From: JAFGLZ01 sp964390905
Lineage (GTDB): Bacteria > Planctomycetota > Phycisphaerae > UBA1845 > JAFGLZ01
Assembly: GCA_964390905.1 (NCBI GenBank)
Contig: CAYMLO010000008.1
Span: 1-64,000 of the forward strand
Direction: 5' to 3'
Length of the DNA: 64,000 nucleotides
Shown: positions 8,225 through 16,944 of the stretch, piece by piece
Layout: each line of letters starts with the position of its first letter
Position numbering within the stretch: position 1 is the stretch's first letter
The notes under the pieces: model-generated
What the model was told of the DNA's origin: nothing
Databases searched by the model: none
The model's input: only the letters and a program-made list of their open reading frames with translations
Program-made: the position numbers and the translations under genes

Positions 8225-11182
8225 ATGCCGGTGGATGGGCGTTCGATCCTGCTGATCTGCGTGCTGATGCTGCTGTCCGGCGCAGCGTCGCCGCGTTCCA
8301 TGCAGCCGGAAGACGAGCTGCTGGACGCGGAGCGGTTCCGCGGCGAGCTGATGCGGCGGGGGATGACGGATCTGCTGGAGGCGTTTCTGGAGGAGTGCCC
8401 GCCGACCCGTCCGGTCGACAAGCTGATCTACGCGCGACAGCAGCAGCTGGCCATCTACGCCGACAAGTCCCGCGACGAAGACGAATGCCTGGCCGCTCTG
8501 GACAAGGCCATCGTCCTGCTCTCCGAGGCCGTTGAGAAGCACCCCAATGATCCCCGTGCGATGGAATGGCGCCTGGCGCTCGGCAAGGACCTGATCTACA
8601 AGCAGGCCGAACCGTATTACAACAACATCCTGTTTCGCGGGGGGTCGAAGGAGGACCGCGCGCGGCTGCTGGCGATCAGCACGCGGGCGACCGAGACCTT
8701 TGACGCGCTGATCAAGGTAATCGAGCGGTGGGACCGGGACGCCCAGCACCTCAGCGAGTCGGAGCTGCGACGTCTGGACAACACGGGCGAGCTCGACCGC
8801 CGCCGGGAGCTGGACCTCAACGCGCGGTACTTCGCGAGCTGGGCGAAGTTCTACCGGGCGCTGGCCGCGCCGCCCGGCAAGGACCGCCAGGCGGTCCTGG
8901 ACGAGATCATCACCTACCTGACGGTCGAGAAGAAGGACTGGATCGAGACCGACCACGCCCAGTCCGGCGTTCAGTGCCAGTCCCTCCTGCTGTTGGGCAT
9001 GACCTACCGATTGAAGGGCGACCAGAACGCCGACGAGCAGGCCGTCAAGTACTTGCGGCAGGCCGTCGAACGGGCCGCCAAGCTGACCGACCCGGGCGAA
9101 AAGCGGGACCTGCAGTGGGTGGTCTTCCTGGGCAAGATGGAGCAGATCAAGGTCCAGCGCGACACCGGCCAGTACGCCGAGGCGTTGGCGAGCATCAAGG
9201 CCATGACCCAGGAGATGGCGGACGCGCCGTCGTCGCCGTCGACGGAACTGGCCGCCGCCCTGCTCGAGGGGTCGATCTATCGGAAGCAGGCCGAGGCCGC
9301 CAAGGCCAAGAAGAACGTCAAGACCTACACCCGGCTGATGGCCCAGTCGCGCCAGCCGCTGATCGCGCTGGCCAACCGTCGGCCCCAGGCCAAGGCCCGA
9401 ATCTACGCGTCCATCTATCCGTTGCTAGGCAAAGACCCCAAGCAGGACGAGCTCGGACCGTTCGACAAGAACGTCTACGTGGTCGGCTTGCTGAACGACG
9501 CGGCGCGGGCGCAGCGGCGGGTCGAACAGATACGCAAGGCCGCCGCTGGCAAGCTCGATCCGGCCCGACGCAAGCAGATCGTGCAGCTCAACGCCGAGCG
9601 GACGGCCAGCCTGGCCAAGGCCATCCAGACGGCTGAGCTTCTATTGGCCGACAAGTCCGAGCTGGCCGAGCGGCTGCGGCCTGAGGCCCTGTTCAACCTG
9701 GCGGTGTGCTGCTTCGAGAGCGGCAAGCTCCTCAGAGCGGTGCAGACGTTCGACCGCCTGGCTCGCGACTTCCCGGCGTTCAACCGCAGTCGCGACGCCG
9801 CGAGTCACGCGGTCCAGATCGCGGCGGACCTGAATCGCGACCCCGCCAACAGCGATCGCCCGGAGATCCGCCAGGTCTTCATCGAGGCCCTGCGGACTCT
9901 GACCGGGCGGTTCGCCGACAGCGACGAGGCCCGTTACTGGCAGTTCTTCCTGGCCAACACGATCGAGCTGGCGGGCGACGACCGCGCGGCGGCCGAGGCC
10001 TACGCCAAGGTCAGCCCCGACCACGCCCACTACCTCGACGCCCGGTACTACAGGATGGGTTGTCTGAGGAGATCGTTCGAGCGGGCGGTTGCCAGTCAGC
10101 CGGCCGACGAGGCTTCCGTCCGCCGCCAAGCCGAGAAGCTTCTCGCCGAGGCGACCGACTGTGCGAACCTGATCGCCAAGTCCGTCGACCAGATCGACGA
10201 CAAGAAGCGACAAGCCGAACTCGAGCAGTTCGCGGGCGACGCCTTGCTGACGATCGCTCGACTGACCAACGAGCCGCCGCTGCAGGACTACCAGGCCACG
10301 ATGAAGACGCTGGCCGGCTTCGAGGACCGCTACGGGCGGTATCGCGACCTGATCGGACGGTCCATGCGGTTGAAGATCGTCGCCCTGCAAGGGCTGGACC
10401 GGCTCGACCAGGCCAAGCAGCTTATCCCCGACTACGTCAGGCGCGATCCCGAGAACGCGGGCGCGACACTCGGCGCGTTGCTCACCTCGATGCGGCAGGA
10501 GGTCGAGCGGGCGCGGCAGCGGGACCAGGACAAGGCGGCGCGGAAGGCGGCCGCCGAGTCCGTCGAGCTGGCCGTATGGCTCTACCGGTGGGCGCGGGTC
10601 AACCGTCAGCGCGTCAAGCCAGACGAGCTGTTCGCCATCCGCGTGCAACTGGCGCAGGCGTACCTGGAGGCCGGACAGTACGAGCCGGCCCTCAAGCTGT
10701 TCCAGGAGTGCTTCGAGCAGGACAAAGCGCGTTCGTCTGAAGGCGAGCCGTCGCACGGCCCGACGCTGATCGGCCTGGCCGAAAGCCACTACCGTCTCGC
10801 CCAGCAGGCCGCCAAGGCGGGTCAGTACGATCGGGCCGCGGAGGGGTTTCAGACCGCTTCACGCCGTTTCATGGTCGTTTGGCAGCGCACGGAACGCCAT
10901 ACGCCGCTCTGGTGGCGCGCCTTTGTTCGGGGACTGCAGGTCCCGGTCGAGCGCCGCGAGGTCCTCGTCGCACAGCTCGAGCAGGCCCGACGCAGCCGAA
11001 GCCTCACCGACCAGGAACGCGGACAGCTCGCCAGCATCCCCAAGATCCTGGCGCGGATCGAGCAGACCATCAACGCTGAGCGAATGGGGGACACGCAGCT
11101 TGGCGGGCACACGCAAGCGCTGAACCTGCTCCGCGCTCGGATGAAGAAGCTCGCCAAGCGGGTGAGGGATCTCGGGATGTAG
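8225..11182 (+). CDS. Large secreted TPR-repeat protein (985 aa), last gene of the Exb operon
   Basis: The ATG at 8225 gives a signal peptide (MPVDGRSILLICVLMLLSGA, cleavage near residue 25). The rest is almost wholly alpha-helical with many TPR-like pairs, such as EALFNLAVCCFESGKLLRAV, VQLAQAYLEAGQYEPALKLF and LAESHYRLAQQAAKAGQYDRAAEGF. It contains no catalytic motif. It starts 10 bp after exbD-2 and so belongs to the 4.1-11.2 kb operon. The likely role is a periplasmic scaffold moved or loaded by the Exb complex; this is inferred from context only. Copy B of the inverted-repeat family follows the stop directly. Confidence 0.78.
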   Translation: MPVDGRSILLICVLMLLSGAASPRSMQPEDELLDAERFRGELMRRGMTDLLEAFLEECPPTRPVDKLIYARQQQLAIYADKSRDEDECLAALDKAIVLLSEAVEKHPNDPRAMEWRLALGKDLIYKQAEPYYNNILFRGGSKEDRARLLAISTRATETFDALIKVIERWDRDAQHLSESELRRLDNTGELDRRRELDLNARYFASWAKFYRALAAPPGKDRQAVLDEIITYLTVEKKDWIETDHAQSGVQCQSLLLLGMTYRLKGDQNADEQAVKYLRQAVERAAKLTDPGEKRDLQWVVFLGKMEQIKVQRDTGQYAEALASIKAMTQEMADAPSSPSTELAAALLEGSIYRKQAEAAKAKKNVKTYTRLMAQSRQPLIALANRRPQAKARIYASIYPLLGKDPKQDELGPFDKNVYVVGLLNDAARAQRRVEQIRKAAAGKLDPARRKQIVQLNAERTASLAKAIQTAELLLADKSELAERLRPEALFNLAVCCFESGKLLRAVQTFDRLARDFPAFNRSRDAASHAVQIAADLNRDPANSDRPEIRQVFIEALRTLTGRFADSDEARYWQFFLANTIELAGDDRAAAEAYAKVSPDHAHYLDARYYRMGCLRRSFERAVASQPADEASVRRQAEKLLAEATDCANLIAKSVDQIDDKKRQAELEQFAGDALLTIARLTNEPPLQDYQATMKTLAGFEDRYGRYRDLIGRSMRLKIVALQGLDRLDQAKQLIPDYVRRDPENAGATLGALLTSMRQEVERARQRDQDKAARKAAAESVELAVWLYRWARVNRQRVKPDELFAIRVQLAQAYLEAGQYEPALKLFQECFEQDKARSSEGEPSHGPTLIGLAESHYRLAQQAAKAGQYDRAAEGFQTASRRFMVVWQRTERHTPLWWRAFVRGLQVPVERREVLVAQLEQARRSRSLTDQERGQLASIPKILARIEQTINAERMGDTQLGGHTQALNLLRARMKKLAKRVRDLGM

Positions 11183-11283
11183 GGAATAGGGTTCAGGGGT
11201 CGGGGTTTAGGGTTCAGGATCTGGGGCGGGACGTGCAACAGACGAGCGAATCCCAGACCCTAACCCCTGACCCCTGAACCCTC
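11180..11283. repeat. Inverted-repeat element, copy B
   Basis: Left arm units GGGTTCAGGGGTCGGGG and AGGGTTCAGGATCTGGG are mirrored by CCCAGACCCTAACCCC and TGACCCCTGAACCCT. The centre (GCGGGACGTG...GCGAATCC) is homologous to that of copy A at 1114-1209. It lies between the convergent TPR and cupin genes, where it could end transcription from both sides. Confidence 0.78.
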
Positions 11284-11309
11284 TTGCCCAGCCCCGACCA
11301 ATGCTCGTC

Positions 11310-11657
11310 CTACGATTTGTACTCCTCGCGCGGGGGCGCGAAGATGTCGAGGGTCCTGCACGCGCCGTTCAGGGCGCGGGCGGCGTGGGGCGCGCCGCCG
11401 GGGATCAGGTACATCTGTCCGGGCTGCACGACACGCGTCTGACCGTCAACGGTGAGCTCGAACTGGCCTTCCAGGCAGATGCCGGCCTGTTCGTGCGGAT
11501 GGGCGTGCTCCGGCACGGCGCCGCCGGGCTCGAAACGGACCATGGACAGCATGATCTTTTCGCCCCAAGCCAACCCCACCGTCACGCCCTCAGACAAGTG
11601 TTTGGTGAACAGATCGCCTTCGCAGAAGAGCACGGCTTGGGCGGGGTTCTGCGACAT
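11310..11657 (-). CDS. Small cupin-domain protein
   Basis: 115 residues. The ATG at 11657 shares its A with the lspA stop (TGATG), so translation is coupled. A single cupin barrel shows motif 1 (PEHAHPHEQAGICLEGQFEL) and motif 2 (PGQMYLIPGGAPHAARAL). The His-His-Glu and second His ligands expected for a metal are present. Such single-domain cupins may be sugar or ligand sensors, dioxygenases or isomerases; nothing here decides which. It is third in a dksA-lspA-cupin operon. Confidence 0.82.
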   Translation of the reverse strand: MSQNPAQAVLFCEGDLFTKHLSEGVTVGLAWGEKIMLSMVRFEPGGAVPEHAHPHEQAGICLEGQFELTVDGQTRVVQPGQMYLIPGGAPHAARALNGACRTLDIFAPPREEYKS

Positions 11658-12451
11658 CACGCCGCCTCCTGTTCGGACGGGGTCGTCGCGGACGAGGCCG
11701 CACGATGGTGCTTCCGGTCCAGCCAGAAGTTGATCAACAGCAGCCCGACGCCGACGACGAGCAGCGCGTCTGCCACGTTGAAGATCCACCGCCAGAGCTG
11801 GTACCCGCGGGGCAGCCACGACGTGTCGATCTTAATGAAGTCGCGGACGACGGGCGAGGGCTCGACGTGCCAGGCCTTGCGCTTGGGCACGCGACGAAGC
11901 GTGCCGTCGCCTTTGGGCCATTCGGCGAAATGCCAGAATCGCTCGTCCTCGTCGACGAGCTTGCCGGTCAGGTAGACCTCGTCGCCCAGCCAACTCCGCC
12001 ATCCCACCGTCGACGGGCGCCAGACGGCGTCGGCCTCGACGAAGGCGCGGTCGTAGAGGTTGCCCAACGCGCCGGCCAGGATCATCCCCAGCGCGATGTG
12101 CATGCTCCATCGATCGCGGGGCGTGTGGGCAAACAGGTAGATCACGAACAGCAGCGCCAGGATCGAGGCGACGATGAAGACCGGTGTCATGCCGTGCCCC
12201 AAACCGAACAGCGCTCCGGGATTGAGCGAGCGGTTGAGGTGCAAGAGCCTCGGCACGACGATCTCGAGCCCGGTGAGATTGTCGAAAGCCCAATGCTTAG
12301 ACCACAGATCGGCCGTCAGGCCGACGACGGCAACAACCCACATCCGGGCGTGGCTGGGACCATGCCGCAAGCTGAACGCCCTGGCAAAGGACGCCGCGCC
12401 CTCGGCGTCTGCGGGGGAGGATACCGGCGGCGGTGTGATCGGATCGGGCAT
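11657..12451 (-). CDS. lspA: Lipoprotein signal peptidase with a large insertion
   Basis: The inner-membrane aspartyl protease that removes signal peptides from prolipoproteins after lipidation. Conserved blocks are DLWSKHWAF, NPGALFGLG, GALGNLYDRAF (first catalytic Asp, about residue 133) and IFNVADALLVVG (second catalytic Asp). Four membrane helices are visible. At 264 residues it is about 100 longer than usual. An insert of about 65 Trp/Lys/Glu-rich residues sits between the GNLYDR motif and VVRDFI, on the periplasmic side, and there is an N-terminal extension of about 35. It follows dksA by 20 bp. Its substrates here would include the lipoproteins at 27.2, 27.7, 42.1 and 53.9 kb. Confidence 0.92.
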   Translation of the reverse strand: MPDPITPPPVSSPADAEGAASFARAFSLRHGPSHARMWVVAVVGLTADLWSKHWAFDNLTGLEIVVPRLLHLNRSLNPGALFGLGHGMTPVFIVASILALLFVIYLFAHTPRDRWSMHIALGMILAGALGNLYDRAFVEADAVWRPSTVGWRSWLGDEVYLTGKLVDEDERFWHFAEWPKGDGTLRRVPKRKAWHVEPSPVVRDFIKIDTSWLPRGYQLWRWIFNVADALLVVGVGLLLINFWLDRKHHRAASSATTPSEQEAA

Positions 12452-12471
12452 GAGCAGGTGGGTCTGGCCGG

Positions 12472-13167
12472 TCAGAAGCCACGTTCAAGACGTCGGGCAT
12501 ACTCGATGCAATGCTTGGCCCAGGGCTTAGCCCTCAGCCGGGCCTTGGAGATGGGCTTGCCCGTGCCCAGACAAATGCCGTAGGTGCGGTCTTCGATTCG
12601 CTGCAACGCCTCATCAATCTCGCGAAGCATGGCGTGTTCGTTCTCGATCAGGCCGAGCGTGAACTCTTGCTCGAAGTTGTCGCTGCCCAGATCGGCCATG
12701 TGAATCGGCATGTTCGACAGGTCGCCGGCCGAATCCTGCCGGCTCTTCCGCAGGGCCTCGTCGGTCATGTTCGTCACGTCGCCCACGAGCGTCGCCCGCT
12801 TGGCCAGCAGCAGTTGCCTGAACGACTCCAGCTCCCTCTTGTTGAGCGGAGACTTGGGCGGCTTGGCCGCGGCGGGTTCGTTGTTGCCGCCGGAACTCGC
12901 CGCCCTGGCCGCCGGCGCCTTGCGGGTCACCTTCTTCTTTGCTCCCGCCTTCTTCGCGCTCTTGGCCGTTCGACTTGATGCTCTCTTGGTCGCAGCCGCC
13001 GTGGACCTGCTGCGCGTCGTTGACCTGCCGGCCGACGTGCCCCGGCGAGAGGTCCTGCTCGTCGTTGCCGACGAGGTCGCACGACGAGTCCGGGAGGCCG
13101 TCTTCTTCTTCGTGGCTTTGCGGGCGGCCTTGGTTGCACCCGCCTTCTTGGTCGGTCGTTTCGCCAC
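12472..13167 (-). CDS. DksA/TraR-family protein with a histone-H1-like basic N-terminal tail
   Basis: The N-terminal ~105 residues are a Lys/Arg/Ala/Ser/Thr tail (runs such as KKAGAKKKVTRKAPAARA) resembling bacterial H1-like DNA-binding tails. The C-terminal ~120 residues form a DksA coiled coil (LNKRELESFRQLLLAKR to MLREIDEALQRIED) and a zinc-finger region. Two of the four zinc cysteines are replaced (CLGT and CIEY), as in the zinc-independent DksA2 type known from Pseudomonas. DksA proteins bind RNA polymerase and modulate transcription with ppGpp. The GTG at 13167 is chosen because AGGATAGGG precedes it; a TTG at 13173 is also possible. First gene of the operon, behind the promoter at 13246-13274. 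Confidence 0.85.
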   Translation of the reverse strand: MAKRPTKKAGATKAARKATKKKTASRTRRATSSATTSRTSRRGTSAGRSTTRSRSTAAATKRASSRTAKSAKKAGAKKKVTRKAPAARAASSGGNNEPAAAKPPKSPLNKRELESFRQLLLAKRATLVGDVTNMTDEALRKSRQDSAGDLSNMPIHMADLGSDNFEQEFTLGLIENEHAMLREIDEALQRIEDRTYGICLGTGKPISKARLRAKPWAKHCIEYARRLERGF

Positions 13168-13245
13168 GTGCAATTCCCTATCCTGCGGTCGCGGTTTTCA
13201 TAAACCCTTGTGCACTAAGACCTCAGCGATCCCAAGAATTGTACA

Positions 13246-13274
13246 AGTATAGAAGCCTCGGCGCGACATGTCAA
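13246..13274 (-). promoter_or_regulatory. Near-consensus sigma70-type promoter of the dksA-like operon
   Basis: On the minus strand, TTGACA (13269-13274), a 17-bp spacer and TATACT (13246-13251). Expected transcription start is near 13239, which leaves a leader of about 70 nt before the dksA-like gene. Confidence 0.75.
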
Positions 13275-13311
13275 GGGCCTGGGACATCCCGCCATTGGCG
13301 GCCGACATCTG

Positions 13312-13341
13312 TTGAAAGACGCCAAGCGCCGAAATTATGAT
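13312..13341 (+). promoter_or_regulatory. Sigma70-type promoter of the LamG/FG-GAP gene
   Basis: TTGAAA (13312-13317), an 18-bp spacer and TATGAT (13336-13341), each one base off consensus. It lies back-to-back with the minus-strand promoter in the 360-bp divergent spacer. It implies a leader of about 180 nt before 13528. I see no known riboswitch in that leader. Confidence 0.6.
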
Positions 13342-13527
13342 TTCATTAACCTCTTGTGCCATATTATCCCCCTCCCGGGATGGGCCAACCCGCCCAACCC
13401 ATCGGCCACCTGCCCAAATGTGGCGGAAGCTCGGTGAATCGGCTAAACCTTGTCACGGGCATCGCGCCGTTTCCCCGCGGCGGTCATCATGTTGGGGGTT
13501 CTGGGGCGCATTGCGGAGGTAAACATC

Positions 13528-16500
13528 ATGACACCCACTACGACGATCATGCTCTGGGGGTTATCGGTCGCACCGGCCGCCGGTGACCCGGTCCTGCACG
13601 AAACGTTCGACGAGACGCCGAAGCCGGCGACGTCGGGCACCGACACAAGATTGCACATCCGGGGGAAGCATCGGTGCGTACCCTCGCCGAGCGGCCGGGC
13701 GTTGATCATCGACGCGTCGACGCGGCTGGAGGTGGACCCAAACGTACTCCATCTGGACGAGGGGACGATTGCGATGCGGATCCGCGCCGACTGGGATTGG
13801 CAGCAGACCGATCGCATTCATTGTCTCTTCCAGTTCAGCGGCGACAAGTGGCGATCACACATGATGCGGCTGACCTACTGGCCGCACGGACGCAATCGCC
13901 TTCGACTGGAGGTGCGACACGCCAAGCGGCTGAACGTAGACGGACACGTCAGCGATTGGAGACGAGACGCCTGGCATCATGTGGCCGTCGCTTGGCGGCG
14001 GCGCCCTGGGGAGGGGCAGGATGAGGTCTGGCTGTACGGGGACGGCCGGCTGCTCGCGTCGAGCCAATCGGCCCGGCTGCCAACCAAGACGGGCCCCTGG
14101 CTGTTCGTGGGCGGCAACCAGAATGCCCCCCCCAAAAACGAGGCGTTTGGTGGCGCCATCGACGAGCTGTGGGTCTACGACAAGGCGCTGTCGTCCTTCG
14201 AGGCCCATGGGGTTGCCCCCGTCAGATTGGCCCAGCGACGTGACCGCCAGTCCGAGCCCTGGGCTCGCCCACACCGCTACCGGCTCGATGTCTCCGTGCC
14301 GCCCACGAAGCGGCGTTGGGCCGACGCGCCCGTGCTCATCAAGGTCGACCCGTCGATGCTGGCGCGGGAGCTGGGTCTGGCGCCGCGTGACCTGGCCTAC
14401 GACTCGGTGCTGGTGGCTTTCGTGACCGAAGGTGAAGCGGAACGACCGGTGGCCCACAAGCTGGATTTCGAACCGGGGTGCTGGCGGATCTGCTGGCGGA
14501 GCCCAGTGCCGAGCGATCGCGCGCGACGCTTCCGCGTGTACCTCGACCGCGAGCGCCGGCCCGGTGTCGGCCCGCCGCCCGCTTTCGTCGGCGCCTGCGA
14601 TGCGCTGACCTACGGCCGATCGGGGGTCGTCGATCGGCTCGGCATGGGCTTGTGGGCGTGTCCGGCCATGATCGACTACAACCGCGATGGCAAGCTCGAC
14701 CTGTTGTACAGCTGCGCAGACGTGCCAGTGGCCGGCACGTATCTGTTCGAACGGTTGCCTGGCAAGGGCGGGGGGCTGGCGTTCAGGCTGGCCGGGCGAT
14801 TGCACGGTCCGCACCGACGTCTGTCGGTCTGCGACTGGAACGGTGATGGCAATCCGGATGTCCTGGTCAGCGGCGGGTACTACGACGACGTTCGGCGAAA
14901 CGGCTTCGAGCGCTACGTTGCCATGCCGGTCAAGCGCTACGTGCACCCGGTTCGAGCCTACATCTACCGGGCCGCCGATTGGGACGCCGACGGGACGCCC
15001 GATTTGCTCGTCTCGTGCGGCGACTGGCGGGAGTATGGCTGGGACCGGGGCTTCGACGAGCGCGGCGAGTGGAAGCGCGGGCCCCTGCACGGTTGGGTTC
15101 GCTTCTTCCGCAACGGCGGTACGGCCGCGGCGCCGAAGTTCGGCGTCGGCCATCGGCTGATGGCCGGCCACTGGCCCGTGGACGTCTTCGGTCGACCGGG
15201 CGTGTGCGTCGTCGACTGGGACTCAGACGGCGACCTCGACCTGCTGATCGGCGAGTTCCTGGATCGCATCAGCTACTTCCAGAACGTCGGGTCCCGCAGC
15301 GCCCCCCGGCTCGCGCCGGGACGGTTCCTGACCGTTGGCGGGCGCACGCTTCGCATGGACTTGTGCATGATCATGCCGACGACGTGCGACTACGACGGGG
15401 ATGGGGATGTCGATCTGATCGTCGGCGAGGAGGATGGGTATGTCGACCTGGTCGCCAACACGGCCGGCAAGGGCCGGACGCCGCAGCTGAGCAAGCCTGT
15501 CTACCTGACGTCCGTGGACCTGCCGCTCAAGAGCGGCGGGTTGGCCGTGCCCTCCGCTGCGGATTGGGACGGCGATGGCGATACCGATGTACTGGTTGGC
15601 AATACGGCCGGCTATCTGGAGCTGTTCGTCAACGACGGCTCCGACGGCCAGCCCCGGTTTCGTCGCGCGGGGTATCTGTCCGAGCAGGACGGCGTGATCC
15701 GGATCCAGGCGGGATACAACGGGAGCGTCCAGGGCCCTTGCGAGACGAAGTGGGGCTATACCGTCCCGGCGATCGTCGACTGGGACGGCGACGGCAAGCT
15801 CGACGTGATCGCCAATTCCATCATCGGAAGGTTGATGTGGTGGCGCCGTGTGGCGAAGGACCCGACCGCGCCGCTGGAGAACGGCAAGCCGCTTCGCGTG
15901 AAGTGGCCGTCGGAGCCGCCCTACCCGAAGTGGAACTGGTGGCGGCCGGGGTACGACGGTTTCGATTCGGCCGGCTGGGGGGCGGCGGCGAAGGACGAGC
16001 TCGTCACACAGTGGCGGACCCGGCCCCAGGCCGCTGACCTGAACGGCGATGGCTTGCTCGATCTGGTCTCTCTCGATCACGAGGGGTACCTGGCGGTCTA
16101 CTATCGATCGTCTGCGTCAGGGCATCCCTTGCTTCCGTCCAAGCGCGTCTTCGTCGACGACAAGGATCGACCCTTGCGGCTGAGCACGCGGGAGGGTGGC
16201 GGAAGTGGGCGGGTCAAGCTTTGCTTGGTTGATTGGGACCGTGACGGGGACCTGGACGTGCTCAAGAACACGAGGAACGTCTGCTGGTACGAGAACGTGA
16301 CCAACAAGGGCGACGCTGGAGGCAAGATCCGCCTGGTCGGGCATGGCGATCTGGTCAAGCGTCGTCTGGCCGGCCATACCAGCAGTCCCGAGGCCGTCGA
16401 CCTGAACCGCGACGGCTGGCCCGACATCCTGCTCGGCGCCGAGGATGGCAGGCTCTACTGTATCCATCGCGCCTTCGTCGACGACCCCCCCGGATGCGTC

Positions 16501-16530
16501 GGGGAAGTCATGATGCACACGCGACGATAG
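13528..16530 (+). CDS. Secreted LamG-FG-GAP (VCBS-like) repeat protein
   Basis: 1000 residues from the ATG at 13528, which has GCGGAGG upstream and gives a signal peptide ending near LSVAPAAGD. Residues about 20-240 form a concanavalin-like/LamG domain (GTIAMRIRAD, DAWHHVAVAW, GGAIDELWVYDKAL). A beta-rich spacer follows, then ten FG-GAP/EF-hand-like calcium loops of the type DxNxDGxxD (for example DWDSDGDLDLLIG and DWDGDGDTDVLVG). These build a beta-propeller like those of integrin alpha chains. No catalytic residues were recognised. It is probably an exported, calcium-bound adhesion or glycan-binding protein, common in planctomycetes. Confidence 0.85.
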   Translation: MTPTTTIMLWGLSVAPAAGDPVLHETFDETPKPATSGTDTRLHIRGKHRCVPSPSGRALIIDASTRLEVDPNVLHLDEGTIAMRIRADWDWQQTDRIHCLFQFSGDKWRSHMMRLTYWPHGRNRLRLEVRHAKRLNVDGHVSDWRRDAWHHVAVAWRRRPGEGQDEVWLYGDGRLLASSQSARLPTKTGPWLFVGGNQNAPPKNEAFGGAIDELWVYDKALSSFEAHGVAPVRLAQRRDRQSEPWARPHRYRLDVSVPPTKRRWADAPVLIKVDPSMLARELGLAPRDLAYDSVLVAFVTEGEAERPVAHKLDFEPGCWRICWRSPVPSDRARRFRVYLDRERRPGVGPPPAFVGACDALTYGRSGVVDRLGMGLWACPAMIDYNRDGKLDLLYSCADVPVAGTYLFERLPGKGGGLAFRLAGRLHGPHRRLSVCDWNGDGNPDVLVSGGYYDDVRRNGFERYVAMPVKRYVHPVRAYIYRAADWDADGTPDLLVSCGDWREYGWDRGFDERGEWKRGPLHGWVRFFRNGGTAAAPKFGVGHRLMAGHWPVDVFGRPGVCVVDWDSDGDLDLLIGEFLDRISYFQNVGSRSAPRLAPGRFLTVGGRTLRMDLCMIMPTTCDYDGDGDVDLIVGEEDGYVDLVANTAGKGRTPQLSKPVYLTSVDLPLKSGGLAVPSAADWDGDGDTDVLVGNTAGYLELFVNDGSDGQPRFRRAGYLSEQDGVIRIQAGYNGSVQGPCETKWGYTVPAIVDWDGDGKLDVIANSIIGRLMWWRRVAKDPTAPLENGKPLRVKWPSEPPYPKWNWWRPGYDGFDSAGWGAAAKDELVTQWRTRPQAADLNGDGLLDLVSLDHEGYLAVYYRSSASGHPLLPSKRVFVDDKDRPLRLSTREGGGSGRVKLCLVDWDRDGDLDVLKNTRNVCWYENVTNKGDAGGKIRLVGHGDLVKRRLAGHTSSPEAVDLNRDGWPDILLGAEDGRLYCIHRAFVDDPPGCVGEVMMHTRR

Positions 16531-16810
16531 CGCCTTAGTCCCAAGCCGGCGCGATCTCGGCACAGCCGGTTCGACGCTTGACATCCTGCGACGCGGGAAC
16601 TAAGGTACACATTGTATCGATGGGCGTGTGCCCATCGACGCTGTCCCAAGCGGGGCCGCCCGACGTCAAGACCACGGCCGGGGAGTATCTGGAAGTGGTT
16701 GTCGGGCAGTGGGTTGGTGCTCGCGGCGACCAGCTCAAGCCTCAGAGGGCAGCCCGGCTGTACCGCGAGCATGTTGTTGACGCTCCTGAAGTCCCAGGAC
16801 AAGCGACGTT
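16531..16810 (+). other. Intergenic stretch before tRNA-Gln: promoter plus hairpin, no convincing gene
   Basis: It holds a promoter-like pair (16578-16606) and a perfect 8-bp stem CGATGGGC-GTGT-GCCCATCG at 16618-16637, just downstream of the expected start. The remaining 170 bases show no ribosome-binding site or signal-peptide gene. It could be the tRNA precursor leader or a small RNA. Confidence 0.4.
16578..16606 (+). promoter_or_regulatory. Promoter-like element upstream of tRNA-Gln/prs
   Basis: Perfect TTGACA (16578-16583), a 17-bp spacer, then TAAGGT (16601-16606), which keeps the key T1, A2 and T6 of the -10 box. It is the only good candidate before the tRNA-Gln gene. Confidence 0.5.
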
Positions 16811-16882
16811 TACCCGGTGGTGTAAACGGTAACACACCAGGTTTTGGTCCTGGCATTCCTGGTTCGAGTCCAGGCCGGGTAG
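16811..16882 (+). tRNA. tRNA-Gln (anticodon TTG)
   Basis: A full cloverleaf: 7-bp acceptor stem TACCCGG/CCGGGTA, D stem GTGT/ACAC, anticodon stem CCAGG/CCTGG with loop TTTTGGT (anticodon TTG), and T stem CCTGG/CCAGG with loop TTCGAGT. The weak U1-A72 pair is typical of bacterial tRNA-Gln. The 3' CCA is not encoded. Confidence 0.95.
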
Positions 16883-16944
16883 GTCCGTGAGTGTGGCGGC
16901 GTGCCGCCTGCCCGTGACGACGGCGGGTTCAGTGAGGTCGAAGG

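Noticed and set aside
16613..16832. Short plus-strand frame running into tRNA-Gln
   Set aside because: It has no ribosome-binding site and its end overlaps the tRNA; the hairpin and promoter explain the conserved-looking parts better.
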